Shown here one piece after another: positions 25,905 to 35,700 of a DNA stretch of 64,000 nt. The stretch spans positions 668,369 through 732,368 of the forward strand of contig NZ_KV917376.1 in the NCBI RefSeq assembly GCF_002019695.1, given 5' to 3'. A program made the translations under genes and the position numbers. This DNA is from Evansella clarkii. GTDB lineage: Bacteria > Bacillota > Bacilli > Bacillales > Salisediminibacteriaceae. The stretch's first letter is position 1. Each line of letters opens with the position of its first letter. The notes under the pieces are model-generated. The model saw only the letters and a list, made by a program, of their open reading frames with translations, had not been told where the DNA came from and ran no database searches.

Positions 25905-26792
25905 TTATTCCTCCATAAATGTGACCCTTGCATGAAAATTCTGTTTTTCAATTGTTATATAACTTATTAAACAGATTAACTTCCTTATATCAAAATCAAT
26001 TTCTATACTATCTAGTTCTTTAATTTTATTGCCTTCATCTTTCCAAAAGTATTTAGCAATCTTATTAAGTACATTATCATTGAAGACGAAACTACCAACC
26101 TTTAATTGAATAGGTATATGATCTGTTTCTCCTACTATCATACGAAACATAGTCAAATCAACATTATGTTCCATATCAAACTGAATATTTACCCTTTTCT
26201 CAGGTTGATTTATAGCTTTCTTAGCTAATTCATCAACTAATTCATTATAATAATCTCCCGAATGCGCCTTAACTTTTGTAAAGAATATGTCGATTACTTT
26301 ACTATATTCGTTCATCTTTTCTTTGTATGATTTAGTACTTCCCTTCTTGGCTTCCCAACTACCATCTACCCACTTTTGGATACCTTCATAATCATAATAA
26401 ATGTTCAATCTTTCATAACCATTTTCTATAGCCCACTCAACAGCTGCTAGTGCTCCGGAAATCTCTGCAGAAACATTCCAAAGGTTTTCATCTTTTATAT
26501 CAATTCTCTGTGAGATAGTATGTATTAATTTTTCATTCCAAATAAAAGCACACCCGTAACCAGCAATATTTTTATCCTTAGAAAAACTTCCATCCACAAA
26601 TACAATCAAACTATTTTCCGTATTTTTTTTGTATATTTCATCTTTATTATCTATGTATGCTTTAGCGCTCTCTATATTAGTGAATGACTTATACTCAGCG
26701 CCACTGTAACCCCGAACTTGTAACTCACATTCATACCAGGAATTGAAAATACCTACTTTTTTACCTTTACGAACTGCATAATATTTACCCAT
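25905..26792 (-). CDS. RNase HI with hybrid-binding domain and novel C-terminal extension
   Basis: Domains in order: hybrid-binding/viroplasmin domain (residues 3-48, YYAVRKGKKVGIFNSWYECE), RNase HI catalytic domain (about 62-196) and about 95 residues with no recognised family. All catalytic residues are visible: D67 (VDGSFS), E110 (SAEISGAL), D134 (YYDYEG), H177 (AHSGD) and D187 (VDELAKK). It is the first gene of the rnlAB operon. E. coli RNase HI is known to stimulate RnlA and to be needed for RnlB control, so a dedicated cofactor role is likely. It is not the housekeeping rnhA by context. Confidence 0.9.
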   Translation of the reverse strand: MGKYYAVRKGKKVGIFNSWYECELQVRGYSGAEYKSFTNIESAKAYIDNKDEIYKKNTENSLIVFVDGSFSKDKNIAGYGCAFIWNEKLIHTISQRIDIKDENLWNVSAEISGALAAVEWAIENGYERLNIYYDYEGIQKWVDGSWEAKKGSTKSYKEKMNEYSKVIDIFFTKVKAHSGDYYNELVDELAKKAINQPEKRVNIQFDMEHNVDLTMFRMIVGETDHIPIQLKVGSFVFNDNVLNKIAKYFWKDEGNKIKELDSIEIDFDIRKLICLISYITIEKQNFHARVTFMEE

Positions 26793-27080
26793 TCAAGAAC
26801 CCCCCTCCAAATAATTATGTTTTGTTACATATATTTCTAATTATATACTATTTGTATATATTTGGTATTATATTGTAGCTAAAAAATATTAGAGTTTTTT
26901 ATGGAATTTGTAAACAGTCTATCACACAGTGGTGAATATTTTGTCATTTAGTGGTAATAGCTGTATCGATGGTGATACATTTTATTGGCTGTAATGATTT
27001 TAGGAAATTAAATACTATCGTTCTCTCTTTAATTCCGTCGAAATTTGCGTTGAATATTTAATAGAGAAAAACAGAGGACA

Positions 27081-27215
27081 ATGATAATAAAAAACAAGAA
27101 TCAAGATAATGACGGTATATTTTCCGATTCAGAAAAAAGGGAGGCAATTCACCTTTCACCAATATACAGTATATGGAATTTCATTACTAAGATTATGCAT
27201 TTAATACCAGTTTAA
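27081..27215 (+). CDS. Possible 44-residue protein
   Basis: AGAGGACA lies just before an ATG opening a 44-codon frame (MIIKNKNQDNDGIFSD... ending HLIPV). There is no homology or terminator support, and the spacing to the Shine-Dalgarno-like stretch is short. The rest of 26793-27266 is AT-rich upstream sequence of the RNase H operon. A run of ten C lies at 27225-27234. Confidence 0.25.
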   Translation: MIIKNKNQDNDGIFSDSEKREAIHLSPIYSIWNFITKIMHLIPV

Positions 27216-27266
27216 ATAATTGCTCCCCCCCCCCGGCATACTCGATAAATAGTCAGGTAGCTTATC

Positions 27267-29206
27267 TTAATACTCTCCTTTGTCCTCTGCCACTTCGGAT
27301 AAAGGCCTAAAAAACTCATTCTCTTCATACTCATACTTCACTTTCTCCAGGCGTTCTCTAAAGTACTTTTCCAGCTCTTTATCAGTACAGTAAATAAAAC
27401 AGCCCTTTTGTCCTCGGGTCATTAATGTGCGGTAAGTGTTCCGGATTATTTCGTCAGCCAGCTTTGCTGCTTTTTCCAGGTCTTCTTTTTGCATCTTCTT
27501 CAACCCGCGAAGTGAGTTATCTGTTTTAGCTCGTTTGGATGGATCGGTGATAACTTGTCCGTCCCTGTAAACCAGGTCATCTCCGATAATGACCCCGACA
27601 TAATCGAACTCCAGTCCTTGGGAGGTATGGATACAGCCAATCTCGTTCACGGACTCTGGGTCAATCGCCCACGTAGCAGTGTTGTCCAAGTTCCAGCTCA
27701 TTGCAAAGCCCGTGTCTTCAAGCACGATATCATAATGATATGGATCTGCTTTCCCTTCCTTTGCCCAGTTCCAGCAATAACCTGCTACAAGCCTGGCTTT
27801 ATTGTTTTTCTCATTAAGCTTGGTGATTACTTCTCTTAATTCATTAGGGTCTGAATATACTCTGAAGTCATAGGTTGCTCCCATATGGTGTGTGTTCGCT
27901 GTTTCACGAATCTGCAGTACATCATCGACCCAAGCCAGGTAACCGTCTGACCCATTGCATCTGAACTGTGATTCCAGCTTCATTGTTGTCACGTTAGCCC
28001 CTTCTAACTCGGCAAAACGTTTAATCTCATCTATGCTTCCGGCATCCTTAAGTGTCACTCTTTGCCGTTCGTCTATAAAATAAATCGCCAGCTTGGAAGC
28101 GGCCATGATTTCCTTTGTCTGGTTCTCCCCCAGGTGTGAAAACATACCTGATTTTTCATTCAAACGATGGGCTTCATCCACAATGAGGCAATCGAACTCA
28201 TCACGTGGAGCATCAATATACGAGCCGGATCCTTTAAACAGATTATCGATATGGCCTTTACGGAAATCCTGCTTTAATTTTGCGGCATAAATGTTCCTTG
28301 GTGCAGCGTTCTTAGTGACATACTGGCTTACGAGTCCGCGCTTAGTCATCTCAACCAGCAGATTAATTGCCAGGACAGACTTCCAGGTCCACCTTCGATC
28401 ACTAAAACTTCCTTCGTCTTTGTTCTCAACGCTTGGTTTGCCAGCTGCAACGCCGTCTCATAGACAACTTTTTGATCATCAATCATGACAAATTCCCGGT
28501 TACCTTTCAGCATTTTGCTGAGAGCATCCTGCAGCGACTTGGAAGGACCGATTCTTCCTTTTTCTATCTCATAAAGATTTTTCTTCTGGTCTCCAGTATG
28601 GATATACCGCTTAATAAAATCACGGAGTTTCTGGGCATCCCCTTTTAAAAACACGGGTGCCTTCTCCACATAAAACTCATATATTGGATCTGTCAGAGGG
28701 TCATTTTCTTTTTGATGGATGTAATTATGTAAATACGCACATGGATAAAGCTGAAGATCCTCTTTTTGAGCATTTTCATTATAGTCCTCGATAAGAGCTG
28801 CATAAGACCAGGCCTGATAAGAAGGATGTGTAGTTTCAGCAAGACCGTGCCTGAATTGAGTTTTAACAATAGCTTCTTTCCCAACAATCTTTTCCACCTT
28901 GTCCCATTGCTTCAACTCAACAATTACTACAGATCCCCGCTGGTCTTTTTCATAGCCTGAAATAAGCATATCCACCCGCTTGGACGTATACGGGATTTTG
29001 AACTCTATCGCTACTCCAGCGTCCTCAGGAATTTCCTGATCCATCAAAACTCGGTACATATACTGCATCGAGTTGTCCCAGGAACGGACTTCACTCTCAT
29101 TAATCCGGCCGACCTTTGTTTCATAATTATCCTGAATGTGCTGGACCAGCTTGTCCGCAAACACGTCTTTAAGAAATTCCGATTTCGTTGCTTCGTAGAC
29201 GATCAT
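27267..29206 (-). pseudogene. Nuclease-DUF2075 helicase, Walker A destroyed by a deletion
   Basis: The N-terminal part (start near 29206) has a PD-(D/E)XK-like core (RVDMLISGY ... VVIVELKQW). The second part is a DUF2075 superfamily 1 helicase (CLIVDEAHRLNEKSGMFSH, SQFRCNGSDGYLAW, IHTSQGLEFDYVGVIIG, NTYRTLMTRGQKGC). Between them the frame reads EGGPGSLSWQL instead of EGGPGTGKSVLAIN: about seven bases are missing exactly in the P-loop, shifting the frame at about 28382. ATP binding and the fusion are both lost. Such proteins are frequent in defence islands. Confidence 0.85.
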
Positions 29207-29369
29207 ATTGTTCACCACGTTTCCCTTAAATACTTTATATAAATTTGATAAAATGGTATATTTTTGTATTATTTTATCATATAAAAACCATAAAGATAGG
29301 ATATTCTGGATTTATTTGATTATTAACCTGACACCATATGGGAACACTAAAAATTGAGGTGTTGAAAAA

Positions 29370-29915
29370 ATGGAAAACCCATGGATATTTTTATCTGTAT
29401 TTATATCCTTACTCATCGTTGCTATATATTCAACCTACCGCCAGCTAAAAAATACTAAAGAAGGCAGCCCTTATGCCATGCGCCCCCTAGAGGTTCAATT
29501 TTCAATTGATAAGGTCGATAAGATGAGCGGAAGACAATTCGAACATTTCCTGAAAACTTTATTTGAAGAAAAGGGTTATAAAGCGACTGTAACTAAAGAT
29601 TCAGGTGATTATGGTGCTGACCTTATCCTTAAAAAAAGAGGAAAAAAGACTGTAGTACAAGCAAAGTGTTACAGTTCTTCTATTGGACTTTCAGCTGTAC
29701 AACAAGTGGTTGCTGCGGTTAGTTTCTATAAGGCAGATGAGGCTTTAGTTATTACTAATAATTATTTCACAAAGCAAGCTAAAGCATTAGCAAACGCAAA
29801 TAAAGTTACCTTAATAGATCGTACTAAGCTATGTAACATGATGGATGAAATCTATGCGGTTTCTACTCCAAGGTTTCTACGAAATTTCTTCTTACCGATT
29901 CGATCAGGTGATTGA
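29370..29915 (+). CDS. Membrane-anchored Mrr-type restriction endonuclease
   Basis: The 181-residue protein has one N-terminal membrane helix (about 5-22) and an Mrr_cat domain: MSGRQFEHFLKTLFEEKGY, then the catalytic DYGADLIL...TVVQAKCY (D and QxK of the PD-(D/E)XK fold) and SAVQQVVAAVSFYKADEALV. Mrr-like nucleases cut foreign or modified DNA. A membrane anchor would place it where DNA enters. TGAGGTGTTGAAAAA precedes the ATG. It is convergent with the helicase gene (30 bases apart) and divergent from the DUF2075 pseudogene. Confidence 0.88.
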   Translation: MENPWIFLSVFISLLIVAIYSTYRQLKNTKEGSPYAMRPLEVQFSIDKVDKMSGRQFEHFLKTLFEEKGYKATVTKDSGDYGADLILKKRGKKTVVQAKCYSSSIGLSAVQQVVAAVSFYKADEALVITNNYFTKQAKALANANKVTLIDRTKLCNMMDEIYAVSTPRFLRNFFLPIRSGD

Positions 29916-29945
29916 TATTAGGCCTAGTACTTTTATCATAATTTC

Positions 29946-32078
29946 TTAAAGATAAATAAATCTTATATTTTTATCTTTCAAAAATCCTGATGCCCCTTCC
30001 AGATCAATTTCGTGCGCCATGTGCATCTCTTTTACGAGTGGGCCTGGAAGATAGGGTGTATATTTAGATTCAAACCATTGAAAATCATTGGTTACTTTCA
30101 ATATATCTTCTATCATCCAATTTCTTGAGTACAGATGCTGAAACAAGTCTTCAAATCTTGGAGTTGGAGCTATTTCAATTCTTCCAATCCCGTCTATCCC
30201 AGTCACATTTAAACCCGTAGCCTCCAACATCCAGTAAATTGTTTTTGCTATTACTGTTCCGGTAAAGGTTTCGAAAACTATCTTTTGATTTGATATCCAA
30301 ATTGGCCTGTCACCAGCATTTAAGCCTTCAAAATGATATTTCCTTCTCATGTCATCTACTGCCTCTATTCCGGTCTCACCCATATAGTGGTGAGAGGTAT
30401 TAGAACACAGAATCTCCATCATCTTCTCGCCTATACGATGGTGGATTTTTATATTACCACTCGTATAGCGTGGGGGATTACCATTAACAGCTATTGATAC
30501 ATAAATTTTGTTCCGTTTTGCATCTACTTCCTGAATGGTCCATAGTTTTCCTGCGAGAATGATATTATCACCAACGTTAATCATATCGCTTTTGTCTAGT
30601 GTTCCTATTTTTTTTGGACCATTCAATACAGTGTATTCTTCCTGAGACATGAACACGGCATAAAAGTCTTTACTACGCAGGATTTTCTCTCCTTCAAGAC
30701 CCACGATGATTTCTCCAGTCCCGTATATCTCCTCAAGGATATCATTGTCGATCATATCAAGCACAAGGCCTCGCATCCACTCCTCTTTTAAGGAGTAAAA
30801 TATCCCCATACCAGCTACTGTGTCAACAAGCTGGTCAATAGTTAAACCGTTTGCTTCTGTACATAGAGAAATTATTTGCTGAAAGGCTATATCATAAGGC
30901 TTGCCATATCCTTTCGCAGGCTCTATCCATCCTTCAAGGTTCAGTTCCATTACTGCCAATGACTGGAGCAGGCTGTCCTCATTAGTTGCATAAAGCTGCA
31001 GCATTTGATTGGCCCCTTTTTTTCTCCCTGAACGACCTAACCGCTGCTTTAAGGAGGAAACCGTAAAAGTACTATCGACCTGTATAACAATATCAACATC
31101 ACCAATATCTATACCAAGCTCCAAGGAACTGGTTGCTATTACGCTTTTTGGTGTGTTAGACTCTGCCATGCTTTTTTCAACATATTCTCTTTCTGCTTTA
31201 TCGATAGATGAATGGTGTGCAAAATAACATTCACCCATCTTTTCGCGCTCTGACAGACGGTTGAGATAATACGTTAATTCCTCTACTTCCCCACGGCTAT
31301 TACAAAATATAATCGCTTTATGCGCTCTGGTAAGCTCTCTTATATCTCTAAATAATTCGATGGGCTTCTTCCTGTCTTCTCCGGTTTCGAAATACATTAG
31401 GGAATAGTGAAGCTTTTTGTCATACCCTCTTGACTGAACAATAACGACTTCTTCAGGGTTATTAAAATTGACCCACTCTTTCACTTTTCCGAAGTTATCT
31501 ATTGTTGCTGACAAACCTATTATTCTTGGTCTTTTTGATGTGTATCCCCCTAAACGTGAGAGGAGAGAACGAAGATGTACACCTCTTTCACTATCAATAA
31601 AGGAATGAATTTCATCTATTACGATAAAATCCACGTTTTTAAAAATATGTTTCAGTTGTTCTGTTCTGTTTATAAACAAACTCTCAATAGACTCAGGTGT
31701 AATCTGTAAGATGCCTGCAGGTTGTTTTACAAACTTGCTTTTTTTAGATTGAGAGACGTCTCCATGCCATCTATGTATAGGAATATCGTTACTCTCACAT
31801 AACTGTATTATTCGGTCAAACTGATTGTTAATTAATGCTTTTAGAGGAGAAATATAGATAACCTTCAGTTTTTCTCTCCCTTCGGACTCAATCAGAGACA
31901 GAATGGGCAGAAAAGCAGCTTCTGTTTTACCAGAAGCAGTGCCGGAAGAAATAATTATATCCTTTTCTGTTTCAATAACTAATGGAATAGTTTCGTCCTG
32001 CACTGGGGTGAAACTGTCCCATCTCATTTCCCAAATCTTTTTTTGAATATAAGGAGATAATAGGCAAAATGTACTCAT
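29946..32078 (-). CDS. BrxHI-like DEAD/DEAH-box superfamily 2 helicase
   Basis: The 710-residue helicase has GTASGKTEAAFLPIL (I), ISPLKALINNQFDR (Ia), DEIHSF (II), GLSATI (III), FCNSRGEVEELTYYL (IV), SSLELGIDIGDVDIVIQ (V) and QRLGRSGRK (VI), in the Lhr-like/BrxHI arrangement. The ATG at 32078 follows GGGAGGAACCGCTG; the TTG frame start further up is less likely. Third gene of the TM2-TerB / BrxD-like operon, 14 bases after the ATPase. It probably remodels DNA together with the other two products. Confidence 0.9.
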   Translation of the reverse strand: MSTFCLLSPYIQKKIWEMRWDSFTPVQDETIPLVIETEKDIIISSGTASGKTEAAFLPILSLIESEGREKLKVIYISPLKALINNQFDRIIQLCESNDIPIHRWHGDVSQSKKSKFVKQPAGILQITPESIESLFINRTEQLKHIFKNVDFIVIDEIHSFIDSERGVHLRSLLSRLGGYTSKRPRIIGLSATIDNFGKVKEWVNFNNPEEVVIVQSRGYDKKLHYSLMYFETGEDRKKPIELFRDIRELTRAHKAIIFCNSRGEVEELTYYLNRLSEREKMGECYFAHHSSIDKAEREYVEKSMAESNTPKSVIATSSLELGIDIGDVDIVIQVDSTFTVSSLKQRLGRSGRKKGANQMLQLYATNEDSLLQSLAVMELNLEGWIEPAKGYGKPYDIAFQQIISLCTEANGLTIDQLVDTVAGMGIFYSLKEEWMRGLVLDMIDNDILEEIYGTGEIIVGLEGEKILRSKDFYAVFMSQEEYTVLNGPKKIGTLDKSDMINVGDNIILAGKLWTIQEVDAKRNKIYVSIAVNGNPPRYTSGNIKIHHRIGEKMMEILCSNTSHHYMGETGIEAVDDMRRKYHFEGLNAGDRPIWISNQKIVFETFTGTVIAKTIYWMLEATGLNVTGIDGIGRIEIAPTPRFEDLFQHLYSRNWMIEDILKVTNDFQWFESKYTPYLPGPLVKEMHMAHEIDLEGASGFLKDKNIRFIYL

Positions 32079-32092
32079 CAGCGGTTCCTCCC

Positions 32093-33403
32093 TCAAGTAC
32101 TCGAAAATCTGCTCATTACGTTAGGATATGCTTCTTCCTGTTCATTTGTATCCTCTCTGCCAAAAATCTCATTTTTATTAAATGCTGGATTCTGATATAA
32201 AATATTCAAGCTGTCTATAAAACGTTTTACTACATGTCCGACAGTCGTATGCTGTTCTGCGCCTGGAACCGAAAATTCTTTAATGATAAAGTTTTTTAAC
32301 TCTTCATCCGTTATACTACTTTCGTATTTATAATGAACAGCATGTATTTCCCTTAACCTTTGCAATAGAACAAAAAGCTCTTCTTGTCTTAACGGAGAGA
32401 GTTTTATAACTGGCTGTGATAAGTCCCGAAACTCTTCTGTCTCATATCTGTTAACTTCAAGTCTTCGACGCAAAGCACCATAGCTGTATAAACCTCTTCT
32501 CTCATCTTCAAGAAACTCTGGAGTCCCTCCAAAAGTGATATATAAACCTTCAAAACTCCCCTGAAGACAGTCATTGAACATTGTAAGAATCGTTTCGTAG
32601 TTTTTCTCCCTAGCCTGGGGATGAGTAATTTTATACAGGTTAATTGCTTCATCAAAATTTACAACCAGTCCCGCGTAACCAACTTGTTTGACAAACTGAG
32701 ATAAAACTTTAAGGTAATTGTAATAATTACTATCATCAATAATATCTCGTACTTGCAGATCTGCTTTTGCCTCCGTTCTTGTTCCATATTCTCCTCTCAA
32801 CCAACGTAATGCTTTACGCTGAATATCCGTATCTTCTTCAGCAAAACCCCGGTAATATACACTCAGAATGCGGGCAAAGTCATACCCTCCAGAAAGCTCA
32901 TCCATTTTAGTGACTTCTTCAGTTATTTCTTTTTCCACATCTTTAATAAACTCTTCATTTGAAAAGTCAACGGTTTCATACTTCTTTACTTCTATCACTT
33001 TTGTTTGTACTTGTGTAATCCATTTTTCGATAATTGCTGACAATGCCCCTCCTTCTGGAGCTGTATTAGTTGATAAGTTATTAACCAACTCTGTATAAAG
33101 GGTTACTGCCTTCCCATCACCATACAGCCTTTTTTCTGGAGAAAAATCTGCCTTAGTAACTACAAAATTACTTTGAATTGCTTTCTGTTTTATTAAACCT
33201 TGAATAAAACTTTTTCCACTGCCGAAGGCTCCAATAAAGAATTTAACAATGGATGCTCCTTCTGTTACATTTTCAAGATCTTTCAATATTTGTCTGGATT
33301 CATTTGCGCGCCCTACCATTATGTGCTGGATTCCCCGGCGAGGAACCACCCCGCCGGAAAGCGCATCTATAATTGCTGCTGAATCTCGCTTTTTAATTTT
33401 CAT
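32093..33403 (-). CDS. BrxD-like P-loop ATPase (DUF2791)
   Basis: The 436-residue protein begins with the family hallmark ALSGGVVPRRGIQHIMVGR, followed by Walker A FIGAFGSGKSF (about residue 60) and a Walker B in LVVNFDEAINLYK. It resembles the BREX ATP-binding protein BrxD. The gene overlaps the TerB gene by 11 bases and is followed by the helicase, giving a coupled operon. In BREX type 2 BrxD and BrxHI are accessory genes beside pglW/X/Z-type partners; none is present here. Confidence 0.88.
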   Translation of the reverse strand: MKIKKRDSAAIIDALSGGVVPRRGIQHIMVGRANESRQILKDLENVTEGASIVKFFIGAFGSGKSFIQGLIKQKAIQSNFVVTKADFSPEKRLYGDGKAVTLYTELVNNLSTNTAPEGGALSAIIEKWITQVQTKVIEVKKYETVDFSNEEFIKDVEKEITEEVTKMDELSGGYDFARILSVYYRGFAEEDTDIQRKALRWLRGEYGTRTEAKADLQVRDIIDDSNYYNYLKVLSQFVKQVGYAGLVVNFDEAINLYKITHPQAREKNYETILTMFNDCLQGSFEGLYITFGGTPEFLEDERRGLYSYGALRRRLEVNRYETEEFRDLSQPVIKLSPLRQEELFVLLQRLREIHAVHYKYESSITDEELKNFIIKEFSVPGAEQHTTVGHVVKRFIDSLNILYQNPAFNKNEIFGREDTNEQEEAYPNVMSRFSST

Positions 33404-35354
33404 AAATTACACGCTCCTCCAACAAATTAAGCAGTGACTGAAATTCCTCATCAAACACAACATTGTCCCCTTCGGTATCAACAATATTTTCCTCCAGGTA
33501 TTCCATAGCCTTTTCGTTCAATTCTGTCAGGAATACTCCGAGCATTAAACTCTGTTCTTTGGCGAATTTCTGGGCCTTTTCCTGTTCAATTGATCTACCA
33601 GAATTCTGGGTAAATAATAAGAGGAAGGCAGCTTCCTGGTTAGTCAATTGATTAACAAAGTCTCTAACCTCTTCCTCATTCTCAGAATCTTCATAGTGAA
33701 TTTCTAATTTTGAATTACTTTTTAGGTCCGCTATATTTTCATCTGTAGATGGCTTTTCAGGCTTTGTGTCAGTTGCCACTTCTTTATCAGTACCTTCCTC
33801 AAATACTTCAACCAGCTCATTTGTTTCTCTTTTAAGGTTCTCGATTTTACTCTCGTCAAAAGTAAGATATGGAGATTTATCTCTATCTTCCTGAGGCGGC
33901 ATTGGGATTTTACTGCCTTCAACTTTCTCTTCAGTAGTTTCTCGAGGACTTACATCTTTAAAACGTTCGTTTGTGATCTTCCTGGAGGTTTTCGTTGATT
34001 GACTTGTACCTATGTTATTTAGAAAACGTGCTTCCATCTTCTCTTTAATGCCTATTGGCAGAACCTCTTCATTTACTTTTATTCCTCTGTTTACGTTATT
34101 CATCTTCCTGGAGATATTTTCTGAAAGCCGTATCATCGCATTAACTTCCTGGACAAGTACTTCTGTTGGCTGAATCTTTGTAATATATTCATGTACCGCT
34201 TCTACTTCCCGGCCTATAACTGCACTTCTGAAAACATACCGGACATTTCTTTCTTCCCTGATCTCAAACCAGCGGTCAAGTAAGTTTTGATTGTTATCTT
34301 GATAAATTTCTTCCAGAAAACCCATACTCTCTTTAAAAACGTTATAAACTTTTGTTCTGTTCTCTGAGAAATATGCTGTTTCCCTCTGATTGCTGAAATA
34401 CTCTTTCCAAGTATTCATGGTAACTTTATTTAACGCTATTCCTTCCTCTAATACATCATAAAGTTTAGGCACCCGCTCATTCGGAGAACCCCATTCTTTT
34501 GCAAGCTCTGGTTCATTTAATTCGTATAACATGTCAGCTGTCCAGGCTGGAAGATAATTTTTAAGCTTCGTGTGGCGGTCTACATATTTTTTATACAAGG
34601 TGTCCATCATACTTACATTAAAAGCTGCCTTTTTGTTAAAGGAATAATTTATTAATTCATAAACAAAAAGGATTATATAACTCATATCCACATCAATATA
34701 ATTTTTATTCAGAACTTGTTGTCTCCAGTAAAAATACCATTTCAACTGTTTATCATTTAAGTCTTTGAAGGTCGTCCAGTAAGTTTGAAATGGGATTTCC
34801 CTGGCGCTATTCTGTGTCCGCCCTTTGTATTTATAGGAGTCTTTTATAAATTCTTGCCCTGAATGACTTACCGAGACACTATAACGTATACCCCCTGAAC
34901 TGTATGTCTCCTCTTTATTATTAATTGCCTTTTTAACATCGTCTAAAATGTGTTTGGGCGTTTCTAAATGAGCATACTTATCTAGGATAAGGTCTTCTTC
35001 ATTGTAAAAAGAGAAGATACTTTTCTTTTTCTTTTCCTCCTGATTAGGTTTTTCAGATTGGCTGTTTTCGTTAACAGTAGGTTGCTTTGGCAAATCTACT
35101 TCTTTCGTGGTTTTAGACGTCTCCACTCTTGGTACAGGAACATTGTCACCTGTCAATTGCTCATGCCATTTTCGAATGAAAATCATATCAATCCAACCAA
35201 TTATCACCATTAATGGAATCAATGGATTAATAAAGATTGACACCCCAGCATAAATAGCCCCTCTCAAGTATTTACCATAATAAAATGCATGGGCTCCTAA
35301 AGCACCGAGAAAAAGAGCCAATAAATAGCCTACTTTTTTCTTCCTGTTAAACAT
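33393..35354 (-). CDS. TM2-domain protein with TerB_N and TerB_C regions
   Basis: The 653-residue protein starts with a TM2 domain (about 5-60: KKVGYLLALFLGALGAHAFY, then a second helix FINPLIPLMVIIGWIDMIF), a Pro/Glu/Lys linker, a TerB_N domain (about 155-400; FQTYWTTFKDLNDKQLKWYF, YIILFVYELINYSF) and a TerB_C-like end (ALLLFTQ-type helix, FLTELNEKAMEYLEENIVDT). It should anchor the complex at the membrane. First gene of the three-gene operon with the BrxD-like and BrxHI-like proteins. Confidence 0.85.
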   Translation of the reverse strand: MFNRKKKVGYLLALFLGALGAHAFYYGKYLRGAIYAGVSIFINPLIPLMVIIGWIDMIFIRKWHEQLTGDNVPVPRVETSKTTKEVDLPKQPTVNENSQSEKPNQEEKKKKSIFSFYNEEDLILDKYAHLETPKHILDDVKKAINNKEETYSSGGIRYSVSVSHSGQEFIKDSYKYKGRTQNSAREIPFQTYWTTFKDLNDKQLKWYFYWRQQVLNKNYIDVDMSYIILFVYELINYSFNKKAAFNVSMMDTLYKKYVDRHTKLKNYLPAWTADMLYELNEPELAKEWGSPNERVPKLYDVLEEGIALNKVTMNTWKEYFSNQRETAYFSENRTKVYNVFKESMGFLEEIYQDNNQNLLDRWFEIREERNVRYVFRSAVIGREVEAVHEYITKIQPTEVLVQEVNAMIRLSENISRKMNNVNRGIKVNEEVLPIGIKEKMEARFLNNIGTSQSTKTSRKITNERFKDVSPRETTEEKVEGSKIPMPPQEDRDKSPYLTFDESKIENLKRETNELVEVFEEGTDKEVATDTKPEKPSTDENIADLKSNSKLEIHYEDSENEEEVRDFVNQLTNQEAAFLLLFTQNSGRSIEQEKAQKFAKEQSLMLGVFLTELNEKAMEYLEENIVDTEGDNVVFDEEFQSLLNLLEERVIYEN

Positions 35355-35491
35355 CCGATCACCTCAAATATAGGTCTTATACCAATATTTTACCAACTAT
35401 AACTGAATATTTCGACAAAAATACATGGAAAAAGAAAAAAAGAAGAAACCCTTAACAGCTTCCTTCATCCTCTGTTTTTTTATTATTGATT

Positions 35492-35640
35492 TTAAAGTGT
35501 CTCTGGACTCAATTTTTTAATTTCGTCATTCTGAACATCTAAACTCTTAATCCAGAGATCAACCAATTCAACTCCATTAATTAAATTCACATTTAAGCCT
35601 TGTGCATATGCGATAGCTTTTTGAGAATCGTTTTGCTAAA
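35492..35640 (-). pseudogene. Mrr-type endonuclease 3' remnant
   Basis: About 45 codons in one frame read QNDSQKAIAYAQGLNVNLIN, then GVELVDLWIKSLDVQNDEIK and end at TAA 35492. This is the typical C-terminal strand-helix of Mrr_cat proteins (A...A..N.V.LIDG.EL). Upstream frames (ELMVIFF) are broken by stops. The N-terminal catalytic part is missing. It lies between the TerB operon and the PD-(D/E)XK gene. Confidence 0.6.
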
Positions 35641-35700
35641 CATTAGAAAAAAATAACCATTAGCTCATTCATTTCTCCCTCTTTAAAGCGTTTATCATAC

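Noticed and set aside
29946-35354. Complete BREX or DISARM system
   Set aside because: No pglZ, pglX/methyltransferase, brxC, DUF1998 or PLD gene is present. Only BrxD- and BrxHI-like genes occur.
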